Of a DNA stretch of 64,000 bases, positions 37,182 through 46,521 are shown piece after piece. The stretch is from the NCBI GenBank assembly GCA_046299415.1, contig JBKBII010000005.1, positions 1 through 64,000 of the forward strand. The letters run 5' to 3'. Source of the stretch: JBKBII01 sp046299415 (GTDB lineage: Bacteria; Pseudomonadota; Gammaproteobacteria; Ectothiorhodospirales; Ectothiorhodospiraceae). A program made the translations under genes and the position numbers. Every line of letters starts with the position of its first letter. Position 1 is the first letter of the stretch. The notes under the pieces are model-generated. The model had not been told where the DNA came from and did no database searches. It was given only the letters and a program-made list of their open reading frames with translations.

Positions 37182-38414
37182 ATGACCGCTGCGACTGCGC
37201 CCAAAAACAATTTGTGGCTCGGACTGATCTCCGGGACCAGCCGCGATGCCGTCGAGGCCTGCATCCTTGAAACCACACTAGAAGGGCGCGGAGAGGCCCC
37301 TGCCACGCCAAGACCTGTCCGCGTGCACCGACGCCACTCAGTCCCCTATCCCGCTGACCTGCGAGCCCATCTCGACGAACTTCTCAGCGCCGACGCCGTG
37401 TCGCTGGCCGATATCGCCATTCTCGATGCACGAATCGGGCAACACTTTGCCTCCACTGCGGCCGAACTCCTGCGACAGGCAGGGTTACCCGCCCGGGCAC
37501 TCGGCGGTGTCGGGCACCACGGGCAAACCCTGCATCACGGCGCGGGCTCACGCGCCGCGACACCGCAGAGACCGCACTACACTTGGCAAGCAGGGGACCC
37601 CTTCTACATCAGCGAGACCCTAGCGGTACCGGTCTGGCATGATTTTCGTCGCGCCGACATCGCCGCCGGTGGCGAAGGCGCGCCACTCGCCTGTGGCCTG
37701 CACGACATCTGGCTGCGTGACAACAACGAAACGCGAATCGTCATCAACCTCGGCGGTATCGCCAACATCACCGTGCTCGCGCCAGGTCAAGCCGTGATCG
37801 GGTTCGACACCGGCCCCGCCAACACGCTGTTGGACCTCAATGCGCAGCGAGTACTCGGTCAAGCATTCGACGACGCTGGGCAACTTGCCGCCGCAGGCCA
37901 AATCGACAACAGTCTGCTCGCCATCATGCTCGAGGATTCATATTTCGATCAACCCTCACCCAAATCGACCGGAATCGAATACTTTTCCGCGAGCTGGCTC
38001 GACGCTGCGCTTGAGCGCCGCGCCTCACAGGCCAAGAACGCTCCGACACCCGCGGATTTGCAAGCAACACTCGCCGAGCTCACCGCGGTTACCATAAAAA
38101 GCGCGATTGTTCACTCACTCACGGCTCACGCCTCGGGTCTATCGCGACCCGATCGAGTGCTCGTGTGCGGCGGAGGCGTATTTAACGCGGATCTGATGCG
38201 ACGTCTCAGCCATCACCTAGGGACACCGGTCGAGTCGACAGCCAATTTGGGGCTCGACCCATTGGCAGTGGAGGCCGCTACCTTCGCCTGGCTCGCAGCC
38301 ACCAGCGAAGCCGGTTGCCCCGGCAATCTACCAGCCGTCACGGGAGCGAGAGCGTCGAGAATCCTCGGCAGTCGCATATCACCCATCCCGCGGACGTCGA
38401 ACGAAAACAGCTGA
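37182..38414 (+). CDS. anmK: Anhydro-N-acetylmuramic acid kinase
   Basis: Phosphorylates 1,6-anhydroMurNAc during peptidoglycan recycling. Matches to E. coli AnmK include GHHGQTLHH, HDFRRADIAAGGEGAPL with the catalytic Asp, NLGGIANITVL, GFDTGPANTLLD and PKSTGIEYF, ending GNLPAVTGA. In the N-terminal phosphate-binding motif, usually SGTSxDGxD, this protein reads SGTSRDAVE (Gly to Ala, Asp to Glu). The ATG at 37182 has AAGGA upstream; the frame is open to 36795 without similarity. 410 residues against 369 in E. coli. It is divergent from tyrS. An M23 peptidase gene and erpA, often next to anmK in relatives, are absent. Confidence 0.93.
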   Translation: MTAATAPKNNLWLGLISGTSRDAVEACILETTLEGRGEAPATPRPVRVHRRHSVPYPADLRAHLDELLSADAVSLADIAILDARIGQHFASTAAELLRQAGLPARALGGVGHHGQTLHHGAGSRAATPQRPHYTWQAGDPFYISETLAVPVWHDFRRADIAAGGEGAPLACGLHDIWLRDNNETRIVINLGGIANITVLAPGQAVIGFDTGPANTLLDLNAQRVLGQAFDDAGQLAAAGQIDNSLLAIMLEDSYFDQPSPKSTGIEYFSASWLDAALERRASQAKNAPTPADLQATLAELTAVTIKSAIVHSLTAHASGLSRPDRVLVCGGGVFNADLMRRLSHHLGTPVESTANLGLDPLAVEAATFAWLAATSEAGCPGNLPAVTGARASRILGSRISPIPRTSNENS

Positions 38415-38829
38415 AGCGCTCAACGACGCCGAGCGCTAACACGGATCGGGGTTGGACAGTGCCACGCGACACGCGCCGACCGAGACCACGACCCACCGAA
38501 ACCCACGCGAACGCCCGACCGCAACGGAAAACCACGCGACTTCACTCGATCGAGAATCAAAAAAAGACACGCAGTTGGTTCATTCGAACACAGGGAAGCC
38601 CGTGGCCGTCGCCGATCGTGACGATCGAGCTCTGTGCAGCGTTTGCTTCAGCGAATCGTCGACCCGCAACAGACACCAACGAGACAGAACTGACACGCGC
38701 CAGCCTCTCGAACCCGTCATATCGACCCGACTCGCCATCTCTTGACCTTGCCTCGCGCGAAGCGTGTGGCGGCTCACCATGGCCGCCGGCCACAACCCCC
38801 GCGGATGACCGCTGCCGACATCGCGGCGA
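38415..38829. other. Convergent spacer after anmK
   Basis: No gene or clear terminator seen between anmK and the FAD/Fe-S dehydrogenase. Confidence 0.4.
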
Positions 38830-41800
38830 TCACAAGAGAACTTTCTCGATCCCACCTTGACGGGCACGATCGACAAAAGATGTCTGCCAGCCCTCACCCA
38901 ATAGCCGGTTGGCCATTTCGACGACGATGTAGTCGGTCTCGAGACCCGTGTCGTCGCGATAACGCGACAGACCCTGCTGACAAGCCGGACAGGCGGTCAG
39001 CAGTTTCACACTGCCCTCGACCGCGCGCTCCGCACCGGTGAGTTCGCGCACATTGCTCTTTAGCTCCTCGAGCTTGCGAAATCGCACCTGCGTCGCGATG
39101 TCGGGCCGACTCACGGCAAAGGTGCCCGCTTCACCGCAGCAACGATCCGAGTTGGGAACGTCCATGCCCGTCAGCTGCGACACCACGTCGACAGGCTTAT
39201 ACGTCTTCATTGGGCTGTGGCAAGGATCGTGATAAACGTAACGCACGCCCTCGACACCTTCGAGCTTCACGCCCTTTTCGAGCAGAAACTCGTGAATGTC
39301 GAGCAGCCGACAGCCTGGGAAAATGCGTCCGAATTCGTACTGCAACAGCTGATCCATACACGTGCCGCACGACACGATGACGGTCTTGATATCGAGATAA
39401 TTCAGCGTGTTGGCCACGCGATGAAACAACACCCGGTTCTCGGTCGTGATCTGTGTCGCCTTGGCGAAATCGCCGCCACCTTTTTGCGGATAGCCACAGC
39501 ACAGATATCCGGGCGGCAACACCGTCTGCACGCCTTGCTCGTACAGCATCGCCAAGGTCGCCAGACCAACCTGCGAAAACAAACGTTCCGAACCACACCC
39601 AGGAAAGTAAAACACCGCTTCAGAGTCGATCGACGTCTTCGCCGGATCACGCAGAATCGGCACCTGGCGCGCATCCTCGAGCCCGAGCATTGCGCGTGTC
39701 GTCTGTGCTGGCAGCCCAGCTGGCATCGGCTTTTTCACGAAGTGCACAACCTGTGCCGGCAGACTCATCTTGCCGGTCGTCGCCGCAGGAATCGCACCGT
39801 TTGCTCCATTGAACTTCTTGGCCACCGTGTGGGCGAGGCGCTGGGCCGCATACCCACCTTGGATCAAACCGGCGCGCATGACCTTGATCGTATTCGGATC
39901 CTTGACATTGAGAAACGCCATCGAAGCCGCCGTCAGGGCCGAGCTGCGGCGCTGACCCTTCTTTTTTAGGATCGAGCGCAAGTGCATCGTCACATCGCCG
40001 AAGTCGATATCGACCGGACATGGCGTCAAGCACTTGTGACAAATCGTGCAATGGTCGGCGACGTCATTGGCCTCGTCGAAATGCGCCACCGACACGCCCC
40101 GACGCGTCTGCTCTTCGTATAGAAATGCCTCGATGATCAATCCCGTCGCGAGAATCTTGTTGCGCGGTGAGTACAAGAGATTCGCTCGCGGCACATGCGT
40201 GTTGCACACCGGCTTGCACTTGCCGCAGCGCAAACAGTTTTTGATCGAGTCATTCAACGCACCGAGCTCGCTTTGCTCAAGGATCAACGCCTCTTGCTCG
40301 ACCAGCCGCAGCGACGGCGTATAGGCACCGGTCAGGCCCGATCCTGGCAGTAGTTTCCCGGCGTTGAACACACCATCAGGATCGGCGCGTTTCTTGTACT
40401 GAACGAAGGCCTCGATCCGCTCCGGCTCGAGATACTGCATCTTCGTGATACCGATGCCGTGTTCGCCTGAAATCACGCCATCGAGCCGCTTCGCGAGCGC
40501 CATGATCTCGTCGACAAGGCGCTCGGCGCGCTGCATCATGTCGTAATCGTTCGAGTTGACAGGAATGTTGGTGTGAACATTGCCATCACCCGCGTGCATA
40601 TGCAGCGCGACAAACAAACGACTCGACAGACGCTGGCGGTGAATCGTGCGCAGACGATCGCGTACCGGCGCCAGATCCTGGCCACTGAAGATTTCTTCCA
40701 GCGGGCCGGTCAACTCCCGCTTGATTGACACCCGCAACGTGCGCCGCAGCAACAGATCGATCAACCGATCATGCGGACGACACGCGGCACGCGCCGGCCC
40801 ATCGAGACAGGGATCCACGACGGCAGCGCATTCACCGATCGGTGCGTCGAAATGCTCGAGGTAAAACGACCAGCGTGAGTCGACCGCATCGAGCAAGGCC
40901 TCGGCACGCGCGCGCTTGGCGGCAAACGCCTCAAGAGCTTCTGCATCGACCACACGAAGAACCCGGCGGGGATCACATTGCGCCAAAGCATCGCGCAATC
41001 CGGCAAGAACCTCGCGCTTGTTGTGGATCGACTCCCGCACGTTCAGCGTTTCGACGCCCTCGGTATATTCCGCAAGCCGCTCGAGCGGAATGACGACGTC
41101 CTCGTTGATCTTGAACGCGTTGGTGTGAGCCGCGATCGCCGCGGTCCGTGCGCGATCGGCCCAAAAGCGTTTGCGAGCCTCAGGACTCACCGCAACAAAG
41201 CCCTCGCCGTTACGCGCATTGGCTGCACGCACCATAAACGCCGCCGCTCGACCGAGGGCGGCTTCATTGTCAGAGACAATGTCGGCAATCAACACCATTT
41301 TGGGCAGGGCCCCGCGCGCGCCTTTCGGCGTGTACTTCACGGCACGGATATACCGCTCATCAAGATGCTCGAGCCCCGCCAATCGAACATCCGGATCGGC
41401 ATCAATCGCGTTCTTGATCTCAACGATCGCGGGTACCGCCTCGTGCAGATCGGTGCCGTAGAATTCCAGTGCCACAGTCCGCACGTGGGCCGGCATTCGA
41501 TGCAGCACAAAACGCGCGGATGCGATGAGTCCGTCGCACCCCTCCTTCTGCACTCCGGGGATACCCAGCAGCGCCTTGTCGGTCACATCCTTGCCGAGAC
41601 CCGCCTTACGAAAAGCGGCACCGGGCTGACGGATCTCCTTCGGTGTACCGAGTGGCGTTACACCATCGGCAGCGTATTCGGAGACACGAAAGATCACCTC
41701 CGCCGCATCGTGGATTTTGCCTAGGTTGTGACCAATCCGTTCAACCTCGATCCACGTCGCGTGCGGCGTCACCATGCGCCATGAGAGCAGATTGTCGATC

Positions 41801-42675
41801 GTCGTGCCCCACAACACAGCCTTCTTACCGCCGGCATTCATCGCCACGTTTCCGCCGATCGTCGAGGCATCCTGCGAAGTTGGATCGACGGCGAATACCA
41901 GCCCCTCACGCGCCGCAAGCTCTGAGACCCGCTTGGTCACGACGCCTGCGCCCGCGCGCACGACCGGGATCGGTTCGGCAACGCCCTCGACGCGTTCGAA
42001 CATGACGTCCGACAGTTGCTCGAGCTTTTCCGTGTTGATGACCACAGAGCGCGCCGTTAATGGAACCGCTGACCCGGTGTAGCCCGTGCCACCTCCGCGC
42101 GGGATGATCGTGAAACCGAGCTCTTTGCACGCCTTCACCAAAGCGACGAGTTCTTCCTCGCTATCCGGCATGATGACCGCAAAAGGGAGCTCGACACGCC
42201 AATCGGTCGCATCCGTCACATGCGACACCCGAGCAAACCCGTCGAACCGGATCGCGTCACCGCGAACCGCCTTCGACGCCCTCGAAGTCAGCGCCCTCCG
42301 CAGCGATTCAGTCTCACGAAAACTCTCGGCAAAGCGCTCAACAGCCGCCTCGGCCCGTCGCGCCAGCCTCAAGGCTTTTTCATTGCTCTGCGCGCGCTCG
42401 CGGATTTGGGCCAAGCGATGAAACATCGCGGTCACCAACATTTTGCGACGCTTGGGGTTGGCCAGCAGGTCGTCCTGAAGATAAGGATTGCGATCGACCA
42501 CCCAAAGATCACCCAAAACTTCGAACAGCATGCGCGCCGAGACGCCCGTCTGCCGCTCACTGCGCAGCTCCTCGAGTAGATCCCAGGTTTCGCGTCCCAG
42601 AAAACGCACGACGATCTCGCGGTCGGAGAACGACGTGTAGTTGTAAGGGATCTCTCGAATACGGCTTTCGCTCAT
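38830..42675 (-). CDS. Giant FAD-linked oxidase/Fe-S oxidoreductase (DUF3683, GlcD-GlpC fusion)
   Basis: 1281-residue fusion. The N-terminus (REIPYNYTSFSDREIVVRFL, PYLQDDLLANPKRR) is the DUF3683 part. Next is a PCMH-type FAD-binding domain (IPRGGGTGYTGSAVP and VVFAVDPTSQDASTIGGNVA). A GlcD-type C-terminal oxidase domain follows (HMHAGDGNVHTNIPVNSND and SGEHGIGITK). Then comes a pair of 4Fe-4S clusters (CLRCGKCKPVCNTHVP and CTICHKCLTPCPVD). Two CCG domains close the protein (CCGYPQKGGGDF and CCGEAGTFAVSRP). The family fits a respiratory D-2-hydroxyacid (for example D-lactate or glycolate) dehydrogenase; the substrate is not proven. I chose the ATG at 42675 for its AAGGA. It stands alone with long flanking spacers. 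Confidence 0.9.
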   Translation of the reverse strand: MSESRIREIPYNYTSFSDREIVVRFLGRETWDLLEELRSERQTGVSARMLFEVLGDLWVVDRNPYLQDDLLANPKRRKMLVTAMFHRLAQIRERAQSNEKALRLARRAEAAVERFAESFRETESLRRALTSRASKAVRGDAIRFDGFARVSHVTDATDWRVELPFAVIMPDSEEELVALVKACKELGFTIIPRGGGTGYTGSAVPLTARSVVINTEKLEQLSDVMFERVEGVAEPIPVVRAGAGVVTKRVSELAAREGLVFAVDPTSQDASTIGGNVAMNAGGKKAVLWGTTIDNLLSWRMVTPHATWIEVERIGHNLGKIHDAAEVIFRVSEYAADGVTPLGTPKEIRQPGAAFRKAGLGKDVTDKALLGIPGVQKEGCDGLIASARFVLHRMPAHVRTVALEFYGTDLHEAVPAIVEIKNAIDADPDVRLAGLEHLDERYIRAVKYTPKGARGALPKMVLIADIVSDNEAALGRAAAFMVRAANARNGEGFVAVSPEARKRFWADRARTAAIAAHTNAFKINEDVVIPLERLAEYTEGVETLNVRESIHNKREVLAGLRDALAQCDPRRVLRVVDAEALEAFAAKRARAEALLDAVDSRWSFYLEHFDAPIGECAAVVDPCLDGPARAACRPHDRLIDLLLRRTLRVSIKRELTGPLEEIFSGQDLAPVRDRLRTIHRQRLSSRLFVALHMHAGDGNVHTNIPVNSNDYDMMQRAERLVDEIMALAKRLDGVISGEHGIGITKMQYLEPERIEAFVQYKKRADPDGVFNAGKLLPGSGLTGAYTPSLRLVEQEALILEQSELGALNDSIKNCLRCGKCKPVCNTHVPRANLLYSPRNKILATGLIIEAFLYEEQTRRGVSVAHFDEANDVADHCTICHKCLTPCPVDIDFGDVTMHLRSILKKKGQRRSSALTAASMAFLNVKDPNTIKVMRAGLIQGGYAAQRLAHTVAKKFNGANGAIPAATTGKMSLPAQVVHFVKKPMPAGLPAQTTRAMLGLEDARQVPILRDPAKTSIDSEAVFYFPGCGSERLFSQVGLATLAMLYEQGVQTVLPPGYLCCGYPQKGGGDFAKATQITTENRVLFHRVANTLNYLDIKTVIVSCGTCMDQLLQYEFGRIFPGCRLLDIHEFLLEKGVKLEGVEGVRYVYHDPCHSPMKTYKPVDVVSQLTGMDVPNSDRCCGEAGTFAVSRPDIATQVRFRKLEELKSNVRELTGAERAVEGSVKLLTACPACQQGLSRYRDDTGLETDYIVVEMANRLLGEGWQTSFVDRARQGGIEKVLL

Positions 42676-42951
42676 GAGTACGTCCTTATGACTGCCCTTC
42701 GACGACTTGCGCACTTCGCATGCGACTGCGTGACCGGCGCAATGAACGGACCGCGAAAGCCGTCGACCCGCAGCACAACTCGATATCGCTCACAAGACCA
42801 GTGTCGAATCACCGTCGCGAAGCGCCAAGGCCCCTCAAATCCGCGGTCGTGGTCAAACTGAGACCCGGAATTAAACGGCCGGTTGCAGTCGAAGGCGCGC
42901 AGTGGGAAGACTACGGGCTGAAGTCAAGCCGCAACGCCTGTGCCGTGACGA

Positions 42952-43000
42952 GCCCGATGCCCGATGCCCGATGCCCGATGCCCGATGCCCGATGCCCGAT
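42952..43000. repeat. Tandem heptanucleotide repeat, (GCCCGAT) x 7
   Basis: Seven perfect, back-to-back copies of GCCCGAT at 42952-43000, with GC of an eighth copy following. It lies about 280 bases upstream of the giant oxidase start and about 330 bases from the tRNA-Gln terminator. Perfect short tandem repeats such as this can change copy number by slippage. Confidence 0.97.
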
Positions 43001-43272
43001 GCAGGCTAGCGCTTCGCCCTGCGGATCGCATGAAGGCGCACCAGCCGTCGGTGATCCCCGACAGGACTCCTCGGGCATCTGAGCGGACAAACGGGCACAC
43101 CGCCAAGAGGATTCCGAAGGAAGATCGCCAGAGGACGAAAACGAGATCAAGGGACAGAACGCTCGCGCCATTCGCCATCAGGTTGTGTGCCGCATCGGCC
43201 GACAACGCCCCGATCTCGAATACATTGATCTCAAACGCCTCTACCGCCAGCCCTCTCGCCTTGGAAGCCGGA

Positions 43273-43297
43273 TTGATCGAGCGTTCAGCTCGATCAA
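43273..43297. repeat. Perfect 10-bp-arm inverted repeat
   Basis: TTGATCGAGC-GTTCA-GCTCGATCAA. A strong hairpin or operator-like site, with no T-run on either side. It lies between the tandem repeat and the tRNA-Gln terminator. Confidence 0.6.
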
Positions 43298-43327
43298 GGA
43301 AGGACCTTTCTAGCGGCAAGGCCCATT

Positions 43328-43373
43328 AAAAAAACCCCGGGGGGACCAAGCGAGTGTTCGCTGATCACCGGGG
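43328..43373 (-). terminator. Rho-independent terminator after tRNA-Gln
   Basis: On the minus strand CCCCGG (43368-43373) pairs with CCGGGG (43335-43340), with an inner AGCGA/TCGCT stem, followed by TTTTTTT. It begins 11 bases past the CCA end of the tRNA. Confidence 0.85.
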
Positions 43374-43383
43374 CTTTGGGTAA

Positions 43384-43457
43384 TGGCTGGGGGACCAGGA
43401 TTCGAACCTGGGTTGACGGAGTCAGAGTCCGTAGTCCTACCGCTAGACGATCCCCCA
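43384..43457 (-). tRNA. tRNA-Gln (anticodon CTG)
   Basis: A 74-base cloverleaf with encoded CCA. The acceptor TGGGGGA pairs with TCCCCCA, followed by G and CCA. The anticodon stem ACGGA/TCCGT closes the loop CTCTGAC, anticodon CTG, reading CAG codons. The T-arm is CCAGGTTCGAATCCTGG. The only tRNA found in the window; it lies between rpsI and its own terminator. Confidence 0.96.
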
Positions 43458-43765
43458 AGTGAGGTGGACACAGAAGCGCCGAACCTCAGAATTCGCTGCT
43501 CACGCCGAGATGCTCGCACCAACGAAAAAGCGTCCTAAACCGCGTGCGACCGAGGTTCTCGACCGAAGGCCCGCTGGATACGCCCACGCGAGGACGTATA
43601 CACACGAGTCAGTACAACTCGGGTCAGCCAGTGGCAATCGTTGATCTGCCACGTCACAAAGCTTTCGATCAAACCTGATTCGTAAGAGACGACTTCGAAA
43701 GAGCTGGGCTCTCACGCTAAAGAACCGCCCTTAGACGAACCGAGAATATCTGTGGCCGAAAACGA
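43458..43765. other. Spacer between rpsI and tRNA-Gln
   Basis: Should contain the tRNA promoter, but no good -35/-10 pair is visible. A small AAAACG/CGTTTT hairpin spans the rpsI stop codon (43759-43775). Confidence 0.4.
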
Positions 43766-44158
43766 TTAACGTTTTGAGTACTGAGTCGCGCGGCGAGCCT
43801 TGCGCAAGCCGACTTTCTTGCGCTCAACTTCGCGAGCATCACGCGTCAAGTAACCCGCGCGACGCAAGCCAGAACGCAGCTCTTCGTTGTACTCGACCAG
43901 TGCCCGCGCGATCCCGAGCCGAATCGCACCCGCTTGGCCGTTTGCACCACCGCCTTTGACGGTCGCAAAGACGTCGAAGCTATCGTTCATCGCCACCGTT
44001 TCCAGCGGCTGACGAACGACCATGCGGGACGTTTCACGACCGAAGTATTCGTCGAGTGGCTGGTGGTTGACGACGACGCGGCCTGTTCCTGGGCGCAGGA
44101 AAACCCGCGCTGAAGCAGTTTTTCGACGGCCGGTGCCGTAATTTTGGTTTGCACTCAT
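43766..44158 (-). CDS. rpsI: 30S ribosomal protein S9
   Basis: 130 residues, matching bacterial S9 throughout: NYGTGRRKTASARVFL at the N-terminus, YFGRETSRMVVRQPLE, TVKGGGANGQAGAIRLGIARAL and the basic tail KKVGLRKARRATQYSKR whose end contacts P-site tRNA. It follows rplM as usual, though the 162-base spacer is longer than the few bases seen in E. coli. petABC or sspA, common downstream neighbours, are replaced by tRNA-Gln. Confidence 0.97.
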   Translation of the reverse strand: MSANQNYGTGRRKTASARVFLRPGTGRVVVNHQPLDEYFGRETSRMVVRQPLETVAMNDSFDVFATVKGGGANGQAGAIRLGIARALVEYNEELRSGLRRAGYLTRDAREVERKKVGLRKARRATQYSKR

Positions 44159-44317
44159 CAGGTGTCAGTCCTGGCGAAAAATTTTTGAACGGTTTTGAAG
44201 CGCGGAGGCGCTTCGGAGACGTCATCGAACAGAAATTACCGCTCGTAGCGCCAATGATGCGCGTCACTGCAGCGTTTGTCGCGTCAATTGCCGCGACACA
44301 GTCGAAAACCGCAGCAA

Positions 44318-44755
44318 TCAGCGCCCCAACTCAAGCGGCTGCGGCTGTTGAGCGCCATGACGATGCTGCTCGCCCGCGTAAACTTTGAGTTTTTTGAACA
44401 TCGCACGGCCCAGAGAGTTTTTCGGCAACATGCCCTTGACGGCCAACTCGATGACCCGCTCCGGACTGCGCGCGATCATCTGACGAAAACTGGCCTCTTT
44501 CAGGCCGCCCGGAAAGCCAGAGTGCCGATAATACATTTTGGCGTTCGCTTTGTTGCCAGTGACGCGGACCTTCTCCGCGTTGATCACGACGATGTAATCG
44601 CCGGTATCGACGTGCGGCGTGAAAATCGGCTTGTGCTTACCACGCAGGCGAAAAGCGATGTCTGACGCGAGACGGCCAAGCGTCTTGCCCTCGGCGTTCA
44701 CGACGAACCAATCGCGTTCGACTTCATGAGGTTTTGCACTTACGGTTGTGGTCAT
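44318..44755 (-). CDS. rplM: 50S ribosomal protein L13
   Basis: 145 residues from the ATG at 44755 (GGAAG upstream). L13 signatures are RDWFVVNAEGKTLGRLASDI, RGKHKPIFTPHVDTGDYIVV, YYRHSGFPGGLKEASF and AVKGMLPKNSLGRAMFKKLK, ending AGEQHRHGAQQPQPLEL. The frame is open 17 codons further, but that part is not L13. A likely promoter lies 38-65 bases upstream. Confidence 0.97.
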   Translation of the reverse strand: MTTTVSAKPHEVERDWFVVNAEGKTLGRLASDIAFRLRGKHKPIFTPHVDTGDYIVVINAEKVRVTGNKANAKMYYRHSGFPGGLKEASFRQMIARSPERVIELAVKGMLPKNSLGRAMFKKLKVYAGEQHRHGAQQPQPLELGR

Positions 44756-44793
44756 GGGTCGACTTCCACTAGGACTCGAACGAAGCGCGAGAA

Positions 44794-44820
44794 TGTATAC
44801 GAGCACACCGTCTATTGCAA
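44794..44820 (-). promoter_or_regulatory. Likely rplM-rpsI promoter
   Basis: On the minus strand TTGCAA (44815-44820), 15-17 bases, then TATACATT (TATACA at 44794-44799). Spacing and distance to the rplM ATG fit a sigma-70 ribosomal-protein promoter. Confidence 0.4.
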
Positions 44821-45364
44821 CCCTTCGCGCTGATCTGGACCGTCATCTCGGACCGGATGACCATCAAAGGATGCGTCGACCCGATATATAAGCTCGGGCG
44901 CCAAAAAGGATATGCTCATCACTCGCCTCGATCATGAGTCCGCGAGTGAAAGCGACAGCCGACTCAAGGGGTCGGCCGTCATGCTGATGAACGATTGAGA
45001 CCACTCGTCCAGAAGCGACGACGATCGTCAAAGAGCGCCGTTCGTATCCCGCCACGCGCGCGGACGATCAGACGAAAGCAGTGAGGGGACGGACGACTCG
45101 GACTCCGAGCACAAGTTCGCGACCGAAGTCCGGGAATCGGTAAGATAAAGACTCGAGTGGCCCCACGTGGGCCGGCTCTCGAAGCCTCGCAAAGCGTTGC
45201 GATGCGCTCTGCCGGACGACCAAAGGACCAGACTCAACGCGTCTCATCGGAGTCGCGATCAGTCCAGGCCTCAGGAGACTCACCAAAAAAGCTTTGGCTT
45301 GAAAGATCGGGCGAAAGCCGACCCTACCGGATCGGTTGACGCCCCTTGCGCAGGCCGAAGTGCC
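44821..45364. other. Spacer between DUF4168 gene and rplM
   Basis: No protein gene recognised. Contains the chain of abutting hairpins at 45151-45202. Confidence 0.45.
45151..45202. other. Chain of abutting palindromes, possible structured RNA
   Basis: Four palindromic elements follow one another with no spacing: ACTCGAGT (45151-45158), GGCCC-CACGT-GGGCC (45159-45173), GGCT-CTCGA-AGCC (45174-45186) and TCGCAA-AGCG-TTGCGA (45187-45202). On the minus strand the part CCGGCAGAGCGC followed by two hairpins recalls a tRNA body, but the D- and T-arms do not pair canonically. Confidence 0.35.
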
Positions 45365-45766
45365 TTACATACGCTGCTCCACACGGCTCTGCACAACCTC
45401 CATTTGCTGCGGGTCGTTCTGAAGCGCCATCGCGACTTCGTTGTACTCCTGAACACTCATGCCAGCGCCTTCGACGGCTTCGATCATGGCCTCTTGTGCC
45501 TCATTTTGAAGCTCAAAAGCCGCTTCCTCGTCGGCCGCATCCGCCATGCGCTCCGTGTAAGTCTCACGTACCTTGGTCACTTCGACGAAGGCGTCGACGA
45601 AGGTATCGATCGTTTGTTCGGTCAACGCAACCTGCGCGGCTGGCGCATCCATTCCGGTTGCACCCTCGGGCGCCGCCGTTTGCGCATAAGCAGCACCGCT
45701 CATCAGGCCAAGGGCCAGAAGAGTAGCGGCAGAGATGGCTATCGTACGAGTGCGAAGATGTTTCAT
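45365..45766 (-). CDS. DUF4168 domain secreted protein
   Basis: 133 residues from the ATG at 45766, which has a perfect ribosome site (GGAGGAGCATTT). A signal peptide of 28 residues (RTIAISAATLLALGLMSG...AAYA) is followed by a helical DUF4168 domain (about 50-130): QTIDTFVDAFVEVTKVRETY, a helix-helix hairpin, and VEGAGMSVQEYNEVAMALQN. The protein is probably periplasmic; its function is unknown. A GCATGC/GCATGC hairpin (45784-45800) sits immediately 5' of the ribosome site. The region further upstream (45880-45940) is AT-rich, as expected of a promoter. Single gene. Confidence 0.85.
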   Translation of the reverse strand: MKHLRTRTIAISAATLLALGLMSGAAYAQTAAPEGATGMDAPAAQVALTEQTIDTFVDAFVEVTKVRETYTERMADAADEEAAFELQNEAQEAMIEAVEGAGMSVQEYNEVAMALQNDPQQMEVVQSRVEQRM

Positions 45767-46521
45767 AAATGCTCCTCCAGTCAGCATGCAGTAGGCATGC
45801 GGTTAAAAAGCATGGAGGTCGGAGCAGACACTGTGCCAAACCGGGCCAAAGACCCCGACAATCGCACGAAAAAGCTCACATCAATACTAAAAAAGAATTC
45901 ATTATCAACAACTTTTGATTAAAACCATTCAAACTTTCGGACGCTTGAATCAACTCGATCTCGGTCTCGGACGCGATCTCCTCCCGACCCACCGTGCACC
46001 TAAACCATCACAAAAGGGCGCTATGGGACCAATTGACCGGGTCATTTTGACTCGCTCACCGACCCAAAACCCTTTCACGGCGACACACGAGTCAAATCGA
46101 CCCACCACACGCATCCGTTGAAAAACACCAACTTAAAAATCACCAACTCGCGGCCCGAGACGTCTGCTCCCTCTTTTACGCCGAGTCGAGCGTCACGCAG
46201 ACCCACCCGTGATGGCTGTACCTTGTCAGCGAATGCGGCGACCCGTTCTCCCGATTCACCCATGGGCCACCGATTTGGACTACCGCCACGCGAGCCCAGC
46301 CGAACGTCGGTGCCGAAAAAAACAAGTCGAGGTCGGACGTGACGGTTGCTGGCAGCAAAACGTGACCGGGCAGCGCGGCTGTTTGCATCCACTCTGTCGG
46401 CCAGACGGAGCGACCAGCGGGCCGAACAACCATCGCCAAACGTGTGAATACGGGCGTATGGACTTCGATTCACCACAGATCGTCAATGCGCCGTGGTGAC
46501 GGTCATCACGAGTGCCCCTCG
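45767..46521. other. Spacer between response regulator and DUF4168 gene
   Basis: The left 170 bases hold an AT-rich likely promoter (TTGATA near 45900 on the minus strand) and a leader hairpin for the DUF4168 gene. The rest shows nothing recognisable. Confidence 0.4.

Larger units (their letters stand above)
42676..43327. other. Spacer upstream of the giant oxidase, with tandem and inverted repeats
   Basis: No protein gene recognised. It holds a 7 x 7-bp tandem repeat and a 10-bp-arm inverted repeat, listed separately. Confidence 0.5.

Noticed and set aside
45151..45260. Functional tRNA gene
   Set aside because: Hairpins abut but loop sizes and the G53-C61 pair are wrong; kept only as a possible structured element.
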